This document shows, one piece after another, positions 7,653 to 13,655 of a stretch of 23,144 bases of DNA. Below the pieces are notes generated by a model. That model worked only from the letters and a program-made list of their open reading frames with translations, was not told where the DNA came from and did not search any database. Every line of letters begins with the position of its first letter. Positions within the stretch are counted from its first letter, which is position 1. The translations under genes were made by a program, and so were the position numbers. Origin of the DNA: CAYOEZ01 sp964402955 (lineage in GTDB: Bacteria > Chloroflexota > DTOL01 > DAOUCN01); the NCBI GenBank assembly GCA_964402955.1, contig CAYOEZ010000054.1, positions 1 to 23,144 on the forward strand, written 5' to 3'.

Positions 7653-7681
7653 ATCATAGCACACTCCGGGCAAGCCGTCAA
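7653..7681 (-). promoter_or_regulatory. Sigma70-type promoter of the opp operon
   Basis: On the minus strand: -35 TTGACG (7681-7676), 17-bp spacer, -10 TATGAT (7658-7653). Transcription should start near 7646, leaving an approximately 140-nt 5' leader before oppA. The leader contains a small GC-rich hairpin (CCGCC/GGCGG) and ends in the Shine-Dalgarno AAGGAGG at 7518-7512. Confidence 0.75.
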
Positions 7682-7729
7682 TGATTTGACGACACGACAG
7701 CCGTTTCGAATGAGTGGGTTCGTGCGCAA

Positions 7730-9766
7730 TCAGACAGTGCAGCGCACAACGATTAGCGTTGCATCGTCGTAGGGTGGTTCGTCGCCGATAAATGCGGACA
7801 CGGCGTTGTTGATGCGATCGATGATCTGGCCTGGCGGTAGGGTGCAGTCGGCGCTGGCGACCTCGCGCAGCCGTTGCTCGCCGAACAGCTCGCCCTCGGC
7901 GCTGGTGGCCTCGCTCACGCCGTCCGTATAGCAGAGCAGGACGTCGCCCGCGCTCATGCTGACTGTATGCTCTACAAACTCGGCGTCTTCCTTGACGCCC
8001 AGGGCAATGCCATGCTTGTCAAGGTAGCGGCAGCTCTTCTCGATATCGTCGAAGAGCATGGGCGGGTTATGTCCCGCATTCACGTATGTGAGCGTCTTGT
8101 TGATAGGATCAAGGACGGCATAGAAGAGCGTCAAAAACATGTCGCTGGATGTGTCCTTAATGATCCATCGATTGGCCCGGCGCAATCCTTCGGCGGGTGA
8201 TACGGCGCCCAACAGCCCGGAGCGTACCAGGCTGCGGCTGAGGGCCATAAACAGGGCGGCAGGCATGCCCTTGTCTGAAACATCGGCAATGATGATACCG
8301 AGCTTGCCGTGGGACAGGGGCAAGAAGTCGTAGAAATCGCCGCTCACCTCACGGGCGCTGCGCCAATCGCTGGCGATCTCAAAGCCAGGCAGCTCGGGAC
8401 AGGATTTGGGCAGCAGGCTGCGCTGAATCTCGCTCGCCAGGCGCACCTCACGCTCCAGCCGGGCACGTGCCTCCGCCTGCCGCTGCAAGCGGATATTGGC
8501 GATCGCCATGGCCGCTTGATTGGCCATCGCCGCCAGGATGCGTGTATCGTCGGGCGTGAAGCTATTGGGCAGATGGCTCTGAATGGACATGAAGCCGATC
8601 AGGTCCTGGCCCGCCAGCATAGGCACAAACAGCGCCGAGCGCACCGATCCAGCGTTGGAGCCGACCTGACGAGGCGCGAAGGGCAGCGACTGCTGCTGCA
8701 GGTCAGCAACCACGAGTGGAGTGCGATGCTCCTGCATCCAGGTGACAACTCCACCAACGGGGAGCGTGCGTGTTTCCTGGCGTTCTCCTTCTGCGACAAG
8801 CACGGCCAGCCTCTCGGTCTTGCCATCATCGTCAAGCAAGCCGAGCAGAAAATAGGTCGTATCCACGACCTGGGTGGCGTAGCGGTAGATGATGTCGCAG
8901 ATGTTTTGCTCACTGCGCAATGCCCTGATGATCTCGTCACTGACGTGATTCAGTGTGGTCAACTCGACGACCCGTGACTCCAGCCGGTGGCGTGCCTCCA
9001 CAATGAGCCGCACGGCCAAACTGGCAAGGATGAGCGCAAGCGCAAACATGAGAAGGCCGCTGCTGCCCAGTGTGGCGCTGACGGCAGCGCCCAGGAAAGC
9101 GAAGGGGAGGGGGATGTACTCCACGAGGAGCGCCGAGGTCACGGCGTCGCGTGTCCACTGCAAGAATCGCGTTCGGCCTCCAGCAAAGAGCTCGAGCAGG
9201 CTCCACCCTGCATAATCGATGAAAAACCACAGGGAAATCAGTAGCATACCCGGCACGATCAGGCCGGCATCGAGGGCGGTTGGGCGCAGCGGTCCGCCTG
9301 CCCACAGATAGACGGCGCCCGAGGCAAGGGCCATCATGGCCTTCATGGACGCGTTGAAGAGCGGCAGTTTGACCACGGTCCATGCCGTGCGCTGGGTGCT
9401 CAGCAAGGAACTGATTGCGGCGTGGATCAAGACGGACAAAGCTGCCTGCCAGCCGGCCACCAGCGGTCCAAACAACAAGAGTGTCGTCAGATCAACGATG
9501 CCAAACAGGCTGTTGGTCAGTCCGCCGATGGAGAAACCGAGTTGGCGGACAGATGTGGAGAGGAGGAGCATGAAAGCGAAAAAGCGAATGTCAACCGCCG
9601 GCGGCCGCAGGTATAGCAGAATGACCAGCAGTGTCAGACCGGATGCGCTGACACTTATGCCATAGATGTTGAGCAAAGGCCAGGCATAACGGCGCACCAC
9701 ACTCCAAAAACGTTCAGTGACTGGCCGAGATGGCGAGCCCGAGTGCTCTGGAAAGTCGGAACTCAT
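7730..9766 (-). CDS. Membrane-anchored GAF-PP2C (SpoIIE/RsbU-type) serine phosphatase
   Basis: 678 aa. The N-terminal half (about 30-255) has around seven hydrophobic segments, probably a membrane sensor. A helical linker follows, then a GAF domain (about 275-425), a coiled-coil-like stretch (about 425-455), and a PP2C phosphatase domain (about 455-678). Phosphatase landmarks are SGDFYDF (D477), ADVSDKGMPAALFMA (D495), TLFYAVLD, NAGHNPP (563-569), CYTDGVSEA (D615) and YDDATLIVVR (D667/D668), so the metal-binding Asp set is intact. Such enzymes dephosphorylate STAS anti-anti-sigma factors, and two STAS genes lie immediately upstream. Its ATG overlaps the STAS stop by 4 bases (ATGA). The signal sensed is unknown; no RsbW-type kinase gene is adjacent. 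Confidence 0.93.
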   Translation of the reverse strand: MSSDFPEHSGSPSRPVTERFWSVVRRYAWPLLNIYGISVSASGLTLLVILLYLRPPAVDIRFFAFMLLLSTSVRQLGFSIGGLTNSLFGIVDLTTLLLFGPLVAGWQAALSVLIHAAISSLLSTQRTAWTVVKLPLFNASMKAMMALASGAVYLWAGGPLRPTALDAGLIVPGMLLISLWFFIDYAGWSLLELFAGGRTRFLQWTRDAVTSALLVEYIPLPFAFLGAAVSATLGSSGLLMFALALILASLAVRLIVEARHRLESRVVELTTLNHVSDEIIRALRSEQNICDIIYRYATQVVDTTYFLLGLLDDDGKTERLAVLVAEGERQETRTLPVGGVVTWMQEHRTPLVVADLQQQSLPFAPRQVGSNAGSVRSALFVPMLAGQDLIGFMSIQSHLPNSFTPDDTRILAAMANQAAMAIANIRLQRQAEARARLEREVRLASEIQRSLLPKSCPELPGFEIASDWRSAREVSGDFYDFLPLSHGKLGIIIADVSDKGMPAALFMALSRSLVRSGLLGAVSPAEGLRRANRWIIKDTSSDMFLTLFYAVLDPINKTLTYVNAGHNPPMLFDDIEKSCRYLDKHGIALGVKEDAEFVEHTVSMSAGDVLLCYTDGVSEATSAEGELFGEQRLREVASADCTLPPGQIIDRINNAVSAFIGDEPPYDDATLIVVRCTV

Positions 9767-10185
9767 TCCTTCTCCTTGCCAGATGTAGAAGCTTGAGGCG
9801 GCGCATCAAAGCTATGCAATGCTTCCTCTTCAGTGGAGCAAATGGAGAGGATTTGATCGAAACCAACACACTTGAACACGCGCAGCACCTGAGGCGAGAG
9901 ACAGCAGAGCACCAGGGCGCCGCCGGCGCGACGCGTCTGCTTGTGCGCCCATAGCAGAACACGCAGGATACTGCTGGACAGGTAGGGGACAGCAGCGAGG
10001 TTGACCACGATGTGCGGTGTGCCATGTTCAATAAGAATGGAGATGTCCTGCTTCAGTCGCGGGGCAGCAGAAGCGTCCAATCGGCCTGTAGGCGCAACGA
10101 CATGTGGCTCACTACGCTCTGGAAGCGTCAAAGCCGCCTCTCTACAATGTGCTGTGGCGTGCGACCATGCTGCGCCGCCTGCCAC
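9763..10185 (-). CDS. STAS-domain protein (anti-sigma factor antagonist-like), variant phospho-site
   Basis: 140 aa with one STAS domain (about 28-125), opening VVAPTGRLDASAAPRLK and carrying the switch loop YLSSSILRVLL (68-78). The candidate phosphoserine is Ser71. In RsbV/SpoIIAA the position two after it is a conserved Gly; here it is Ile73, so docking or regulation may differ. The GTG start at 10185 is chosen because AGGAGG sits 4 bases upstream at 10195-10190, overlapping the stop of the preceding STAS gene. The C-terminus (SFDAPPQASTSGKEKE) is a charged tail. Translation is coupled to both neighbours. The predicted role is a target of the downstream phosphatase; the partner kinase is not visible. 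Confidence 0.85.
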   Translation of the reverse strand: MAGGAAWSHATAHCREAALTLPERSEPHVVAPTGRLDASAAPRLKQDISILIEHGTPHIVVNLAAVPYLSSSILRVLLWAHKQTRRAGGALVLCCLSPQVLRVFKCVGFDQILSICSTEEEALHSFDAPPQASTSGKEKE

Positions 10186-10193
10186 AGCACCTC

Positions 10194-10547
10194 CTAATAG
10201 CTGCCGACTGCGTCGAGCACGTCGTCATACACCTTGAAGAGTTCAGGAACCAGACCAACCATGCTCAGCGTATCTTTGAGATTGCGCGTCAGGTTGGCCA
10301 AACGGACGTCACCGCGGTGCTTCTTGGCTTCCTTCAGCGTTGCGATGAGGACCTTGAGACCCGCACTGGAGATGTACTCTGTTCCCTTGAAATCGATGAC
10401 GAGACGATAGCGTTCGTCTGCCACGCAGGCCTTGAGCGTCTGGTCGAGAATTGGGGCGGTGCTGGCGTCGACGCGCCCACTGGTGGAAATAAGGTCCACA
10501 CGGTTCATGGTCTTGCGAGTTACTGTCAGCGTTGGTTTGTCCTGCAT
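10194..10547 (-). CDS. STAS-domain anti-sigma factor antagonist (RsbV/SpoIIAA-like)
   Basis: 117 aa single STAS domain. Landmarks are STSGRVDASTAPILDQTL (21-38), DFKGTEYISSAGLKVLI (52-68) with Ser61 at the phospho-site position, and the C-terminal LVPELFKVYDD. This is a canonical anti-anti-sigma factor: when unphosphorylated it would bind a HATPase anti-sigma kinase and free a sigma factor or another output protein. It is first in the operon STAS-STAS-PP2C. A GGAGG-type Shine-Dalgarno precedes the ATG and a strong promoter lies at 10607-10635. Family call is secure; the output pathway cannot be named. Confidence 0.93.
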   Translation of the reverse strand: MQDKPTLTVTRKTMNRVDLISTSGRVDASTAPILDQTLKACVADERYRLVIDFKGTEYISSAGLKVLIATLKEAKKHRGDVRLANLTRNLKDTLSMVGLVPELFKVYDDVLDAVGSY

Positions 10548-10606
10548 CGGGCCCCCCTCCGTCTAAGCAAACGACTGACCGCATCCTGTCGTGCTGCGGC
10601 AGAGGT

Positions 10607-10635
10607 ATTATAGCATGCCTTGCCGCAACCTGCAA
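10607..10635 (-). promoter_or_regulatory. Promoter of the STAS-STAS-PP2C operon
   Basis: On the minus strand: -35 TTGCAG (10635-10630), 17-bp spacer, consensus -10 TATAAT (10612-10607). Its -35 lies only 10 bp from the -35 of the divergent promoter for the thiamine pyrophosphokinase gene, so the two polymerases would compete for or share the site. Confidence 0.75.
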
Positions 10636-10645
10636 TTCATTCCTG

Positions 10646-10675
10646 TTGACGTTGGGTAGCTGTGAGTGATAGAAT
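10646..10675 (+). promoter_or_regulatory. Promoter of the thiamine pyrophosphokinase gene
   Basis: -35 TTGACG (10646-10651), 18-bp spacer, -10 TAGAAT (10670-10675). The start should be near 10682, giving a very short leader of about 15 nt that contains the Shine-Dalgarno AAGGAGG (10686-10692). There is no room for a TPP riboswitch. Confidence 0.65.
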
Positions 10676-10696
10676 GAGGGCATCGAAGGAGGCCTG

Positions 10697-11380
10697 ATGC
10701 ATCTCGTTGTGGCTGGTGGCACGTCTGACGAGCTTCCCGAGCACATTGCCGGCCTGGGACCGTCTAGCCGGATTGTCTGCGCTGATGGTGGGGTATACAA
10801 TGCGCTGCGCATGGGGCTTGCTCCAGACATCGTGGTTGGAGATATGGATAGCCTCGGCAGCGAAGATCACGACCGCCTGCAGGCGGCAGGCTGCCGTTTT
10901 GTCATTCATCCGGTGGCCAAGGATGAGACAGATCTGGAGCTTGCACTGCTGTGGTGCAAAGACGACGGAGCAGACGATGTAATCGTCGTGGGCGCGTTCG
11001 GCGGACGGCCTGATCACGCCCTCGCCAATCAGCTCTTACTGGCTGATGCGCGTTTCAGAAAGATGAATCTGCACCTGTGTGTGCGCGACTGGGACGTGTG
11101 GCTGGCGCGCGGAGACACGATTATACACGGTCGGGCCGGCGACACGGTCTCACTCATCCCGCTGACAGAGCGCGTCACCGCTGTCGTCACCGATGGCTTG
11201 CTCTACCCCTTGCGCAGGGAGACATTGCGCCGTGGACCGGCGCGCGCCGTGAGCAACAGCATGCTGGCCGCCACTGCTCACGTGCATTTCGAACGCGGTC
11301 TCCTCATTGTGATGCACGGGGTGATGCACGGGCCAGGGCAGGTCGCGCACAGTACAGTTGCGGCGCCGGACGCCAGCTAG
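10697..11380 (+). CDS. thiN: Thiamine pyrophosphokinase (thiamine diphosphokinase)
   Basis: 227 aa cytoplasmic enzyme that transfers pyrophosphate from ATP to thiamine to make thiamine diphosphate. The family motifs are in order: CADGG (28-32), PDIVVGDMDS (43-52), KDETDLELAL (75-84), GAFGGRPDHALAN (99-111), and the thiamine-binding C-terminal domain with TDGLLYPL and RAVSN. Length matches bacterial ThiN (about 210-230). The ATG follows AAGGAGG by 4 bases. The C-terminal tail (after about residue 207) carries a 12-bp tandem duplication at 11309-11332 that repeats VMHG, so the last ~20 residues look recently remodelled. Thiamine salvage is implied. It is transcribed divergently from the STAS operon. 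Confidence 0.93.
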   Translation: MHLVVAGGTSDELPEHIAGLGPSSRIVCADGGVYNALRMGLAPDIVVGDMDSLGSEDHDRLQAAGCRFVIHPVAKDETDLELALLWCKDDGADDVIVVGAFGGRPDHALANQLLLADARFRKMNLHLCVRDWDVWLARGDTIIHGRAGDTVSLIPLTERVTAVVTDGLLYPLRRETLRRGPARAVSNSMLAATAHVHFERGLLIVMHGVMHGPGQVAHSTVAAPDAS

Positions 11381-11620
11381 CGCGGTGGGGTGACGACCTT
11401 GCTGCTCCCACCACGAGCGTCGGCAATGATGACGCGCCCCTGCCCATCGAGCGTCAGGCCGAGGGTGTCAGCGGTGGCCTGCGGGTGTGTCCGGCGATGC
11501 GTCCAGTCTCGGCGTCGATCGCACACAGTTGGCCGCGGCGGTGGCATAGGCGCGTCCGTAGCGGGCGGCAATCCCGCCGCCAACCTGGAGGAATTGCATT
11601 CGATGCGCTCCCGTGCCCGG
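11377..11620 (-). pseudogene. Decayed 3' fragment of a beta-propeller (SMP-30/NHL-like) gene
   Basis: Protein-like segments appear in three successive minus-strand frames. The first, in one frame, is FLQVGGGIAARYGRAYAT; the second is QLCAIDAETGRIAGHT; the third is TADTLGLTLDGQGRVIIADA running on to a stop at 11377-11379. Read together they resemble the C-terminal blades of a gluconolactonase/NHL-type propeller broken by at least two frameshifts. The stop codon lies inside the thiN stop, in convergent orientation. Upstream (11620-11793) I see nothing else that codes. Family assignment is tentative; assembly errors could mimic the frameshifts but would have to occur twice. Confidence 0.45.
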
Positions 11621-11807
11621 ATTGCGGGAATCGATGGCTGGCTCCGCCTGGCTGCGTTGCTGTGGCCGGACGCCAGTGTGTCATAGACAACCGTACGGAT
11701 AGCGCTCCCATTTCGCTTTCTGGACTCCTATGATATACTTATGACCCGCGCTCTGACGTCTCCATTTGATCACGGCGCGTGCTACTCGTTGATTTACGGA
11801 GGTGACA

Positions 11808-12005
11808 ATGTCGGCGCCAATGATAGATCATGACGAAGAGGATTTTGCACAGGCCTGTATGGATCTGAAACGCCGCCTGTGCACGCAGATGCGTGGCGTG
11901 CGCGAAAACTCGCCAATGACGCGCACCACGTTCTGGCGCGGCCAGTTCGAAACGAATCCGGCGCTGCGCGCTGAGTTCTACACAGCCTGTGGGTTGCAGC
12001 GATGA
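11808..12005 (+). CDS. Small conserved-looking hypothetical protein (65 aa), coupled to the RibD-like reductase
   Basis: 65 aa (MSAPMIDHDEEDFAQACMDL...), acidic at the N-terminus, then basic (KRRLCTQMRG), with two cysteines (about 17 and 25) and a third near the C-terminus (YTACGLQR). No signal peptide, membrane segment or known domain is recognised. The ATG at 11808 has GGAGG at 11798-11802, which favours it over the in-frame GTG at 11802. Its stop overlaps the next ATG by 4 bases, which is the main evidence that it is a real translated gene. Possible -10 elements (TATGAT/TATACT, 11729-11739) lie upstream without a good -35. Function unknown. Confidence 0.6.
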   Translation: MSAPMIDHDEEDFAQACMDLKRRLCTQMRGVRENSPMTRTTFWRGQFETNPALRAEFYTACGLQR

Positions 12006-12913
12006 GCACACCCCTGACGGCTCTGGAGACACTCCTTGATGCCGCTACGGGCGTTGAGATGCCGCTTGGTCCTGACCTGTTGGCATTGTACGGGCAACTG
12101 CGCTTTGGCTTGCCCGCCGCTCGACCCTGGGTCATCGGCAATTTCGTGTCCACGCTGGACGGCGTTACGGCCCTCGAGGACCCCAACTTGCAGGGCGGGG
12201 CGGAGATCGGCGGTTACAGTGCGCATGATCGCATGGTGATGGGGCTTCTCCGTTCGGTGGCGGGCGCTGTTGTCGTGGGCGCAGGCACGCTGCGGGCGGA
12301 CGGCAAGCACGTGTGGACGCCAAAGCACATCTTCGGTGAGCTTGCGTCACAGTTTGCCGAGGTGCGGCAGTCGCTGGGGTTGGCGCCCGTGCCGCTCAAC
12401 GTTTTCGTTACGGCGCGTGGTCAGATTGACTTCGGCATGCGGGTTTTCCATTCGGCAGAGGCGCCGGTGCTGGTGGTGACAACGGAGGCCGGAGCGCAGT
12501 GTCTGCGCCAGCAGGTCGTGCCGACGCTGGTGCAGATTGAGACTGTTGGCGGCGTCGCCGGCGTTGCTGCGGCGGCTGTGCTCGACGTCGTGCAGCGCAT
12601 AGCGCCGAGTCGCATCGTTCTGGTCGAGGGTGGTCCGCGACTCATGTCCGACTTCTTTGCGGAGCGAGTGCTGGACGAATTGTTTCTCACGCTGGCCCCT
12701 CAACTCGGTGGGCGTGACGGCGCGTCAGATCGCCCCGGTTTTGTGGCAGGCCATCTCTTTTCGCCCGTCGATCCTCGTTGGGGGAGGCTCCTCAGCGTCA
12801 GGCGCGCGCAGAGCCACTTGTTCCTGCGCTATGCTTTTGCTGAAGGCGCAACAGCCTGGTCCGTTGGTCCGGCTTCCCGCTCCGCTGCCGTCGTTGCGCG
12901 ACTAGGCCGGTGA
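12002..12913 (+). CDS. RibD C-terminal/dihydrofolate-reductase-like NADPH reductase
   Basis: 303 aa stand-alone RibD-C fold protein. In RibD this domain reduces 5-amino-6-ribosylaminouracil 5'-phosphate in riboflavin synthesis, and stand-alone relatives include pyrimidine reductases and uncharacterised NADPH reductases. Landmarks are VIGNFVSTLDGVTA (44-57), VVGAGTLRAD (91-100) for NADPH binding, VLVEGGPRLMSDFF (206-219), and LDELFLTLAPQLGG (224-237). There is no deaminase domain. An extra N-terminal approximately 40 residues precede the fold. It is translationally coupled to the 65-aa gene. Neighbouring thiN is another cofactor gene, but no rib genes are present, so the substrate stays open. 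Confidence 0.85.
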   Translation: MSTPLTALETLLDAATGVEMPLGPDLLALYGQLRFGLPAARPWVIGNFVSTLDGVTALEDPNLQGGAEIGGYSAHDRMVMGLLRSVAGAVVVGAGTLRADGKHVWTPKHIFGELASQFAEVRQSLGLAPVPLNVFVTARGQIDFGMRVFHSAEAPVLVVTTEAGAQCLRQQVVPTLVQIETVGGVAGVAAAAVLDVVQRIAPSRIVLVEGGPRLMSDFFAERVLDELFLTLAPQLGGRDGASDRPGFVAGHLFSPVDPRWGRLLSVRRAQSHLFLRYAFAEGATAWSVGPASRSAAVVARLGR

Positions 12914-12945
12914 GGGAAACCCGGTCTGCGCGAGAGGGGCTGTCG

Positions 12946-13473
12946 TTAGAGCAGCACTTGCCAGAGGAAAATGGCGATCATGACCAGGCAGATTCCGATC
13001 TGGAAGAAGCTGGACAAGATGTAGCCGATGATATACGCGGCAGCCGCCTTCCAGGCCAGCGCCCAGTCGCGCCTGGCCCGGTACTCGACCAACAGCATGG
13101 CGGCTGATGCGCCCAGCAGCGTGCCCGGAATAGCGCCGGCGACGGGGATAAGTGTCCCGACAATCAGTGCGCCGGCCAGCCCGCCGAGGATAGCCGCCAT
13201 GACGCCCGTCCATCCTGCGCCGGCGCGGCGGGCAGTCAGCGACGTCACGATCAGATCGCTGACCCAGGACAGCGTCGCCAGGCAGGCAAGCACGAGTAAT
13301 GTCGGCCAGCCGAAGGCGCGAAAACCGTCGGCCCATCCCCACAACAGCGCTCCCACCCAGATCAGGGGCGCTCCTGGTAGAAGCGGAAGGATTGCGCCGA
13401 TCAAGCCGACGAACATCAGAACGTACGCAATCAGAGACAGAATCGTTGACAACGACGCTTCGTCCTCCTTCAT
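12946..13473 (-). CDS. DUF456 family membrane protein
   Basis: 175 aa Gly/Ala-rich integral membrane protein. Features are a first hydrophobic helix (about 10-32) with the family-typical GLIGAILPLLPGAPLIWVGALLWGW core (23-47), a short charged loop at 81-84 (ARRA), a Gly-rich pair of helices (about 88-128, with IPGTLLGASAAMLLVEY), and a C-terminal hairpin (about 142-174). DUF456 has no established function. The start is uncertain: the ATG at 13473 lies only about 10 nt after the predicted transcript start and lacks a Shine-Dalgarno, while AAGGAGG inside codons 2-4 could serve a TTG at 13452. It is convergent with the RibD-like gene and divergent from the phosphofructokinase gene. Confidence 0.85.
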   Translation of the reverse strand: MKEDEASLSTILSLIAYVLMFVGLIGAILPLLPGAPLIWVGALLWGWADGFRAFGWPTLLVLACLATLSWVSDLIVTSLTARRAGAGWTGVMAAILGGLAGALIVGTLIPVAGAIPGTLLGASAAMLLVEYRARRDWALAWKAAAAYIIGYILSSFFQIGICLVMIAIFLWQVLL

Positions 13474-13490
13474 TCAATCAACTAACCACT

Positions 13491-13519
13491 ATCTTATCGT
13501 TGTGTGCAGCGAAAGTCAA
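13491..13519 (-). promoter_or_regulatory. Promoter of the DUF456 gene
   Basis: On the minus strand: -35 TTGACT (13519-13514), 17-bp spacer, -10 TAAGAT (13496-13491). The predicted start near 13484 leaves only about 10 nt before the ATG at 13473, which implies near-leaderless translation or a downstream start. Confidence 0.65.
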
Positions 13520-13560
13520 GTCTGGGAGAGGTAGTATGAAATCGCAGGGCTTACGGATGC

Positions 13561-13589
13561 TTGACATGCCGCGCACGACGTGGCATAAT
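13561..13589 (+). promoter_or_regulatory. Promoter of the phosphofructokinase gene
   Basis: Consensus -35 TTGACA (13561-13566), 17-bp spacer, -10 CATAAT (13584-13589). The start is expected near 13596, with an approximately 60-nt leader to the ATG at 13656 and GAGGT (13646-13650) as Shine-Dalgarno. ATGCC/GGCAT arms flank the spacer but are too short to call an operator. Confidence 0.72.
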
Positions 13590-13655
13590 TGCGACGATTG
13601 GTAGAACCACGCTGCTCTCGGTGACCTGCCACAACTACTACTTGCGAGGTAGAAC

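Noticed and set aside
10646..10696. TPP riboswitch upstream of thiN
   Set aside because: The predicted leader is only about 15 nt, too short for the aptamer, and no THI-box sequence is present.
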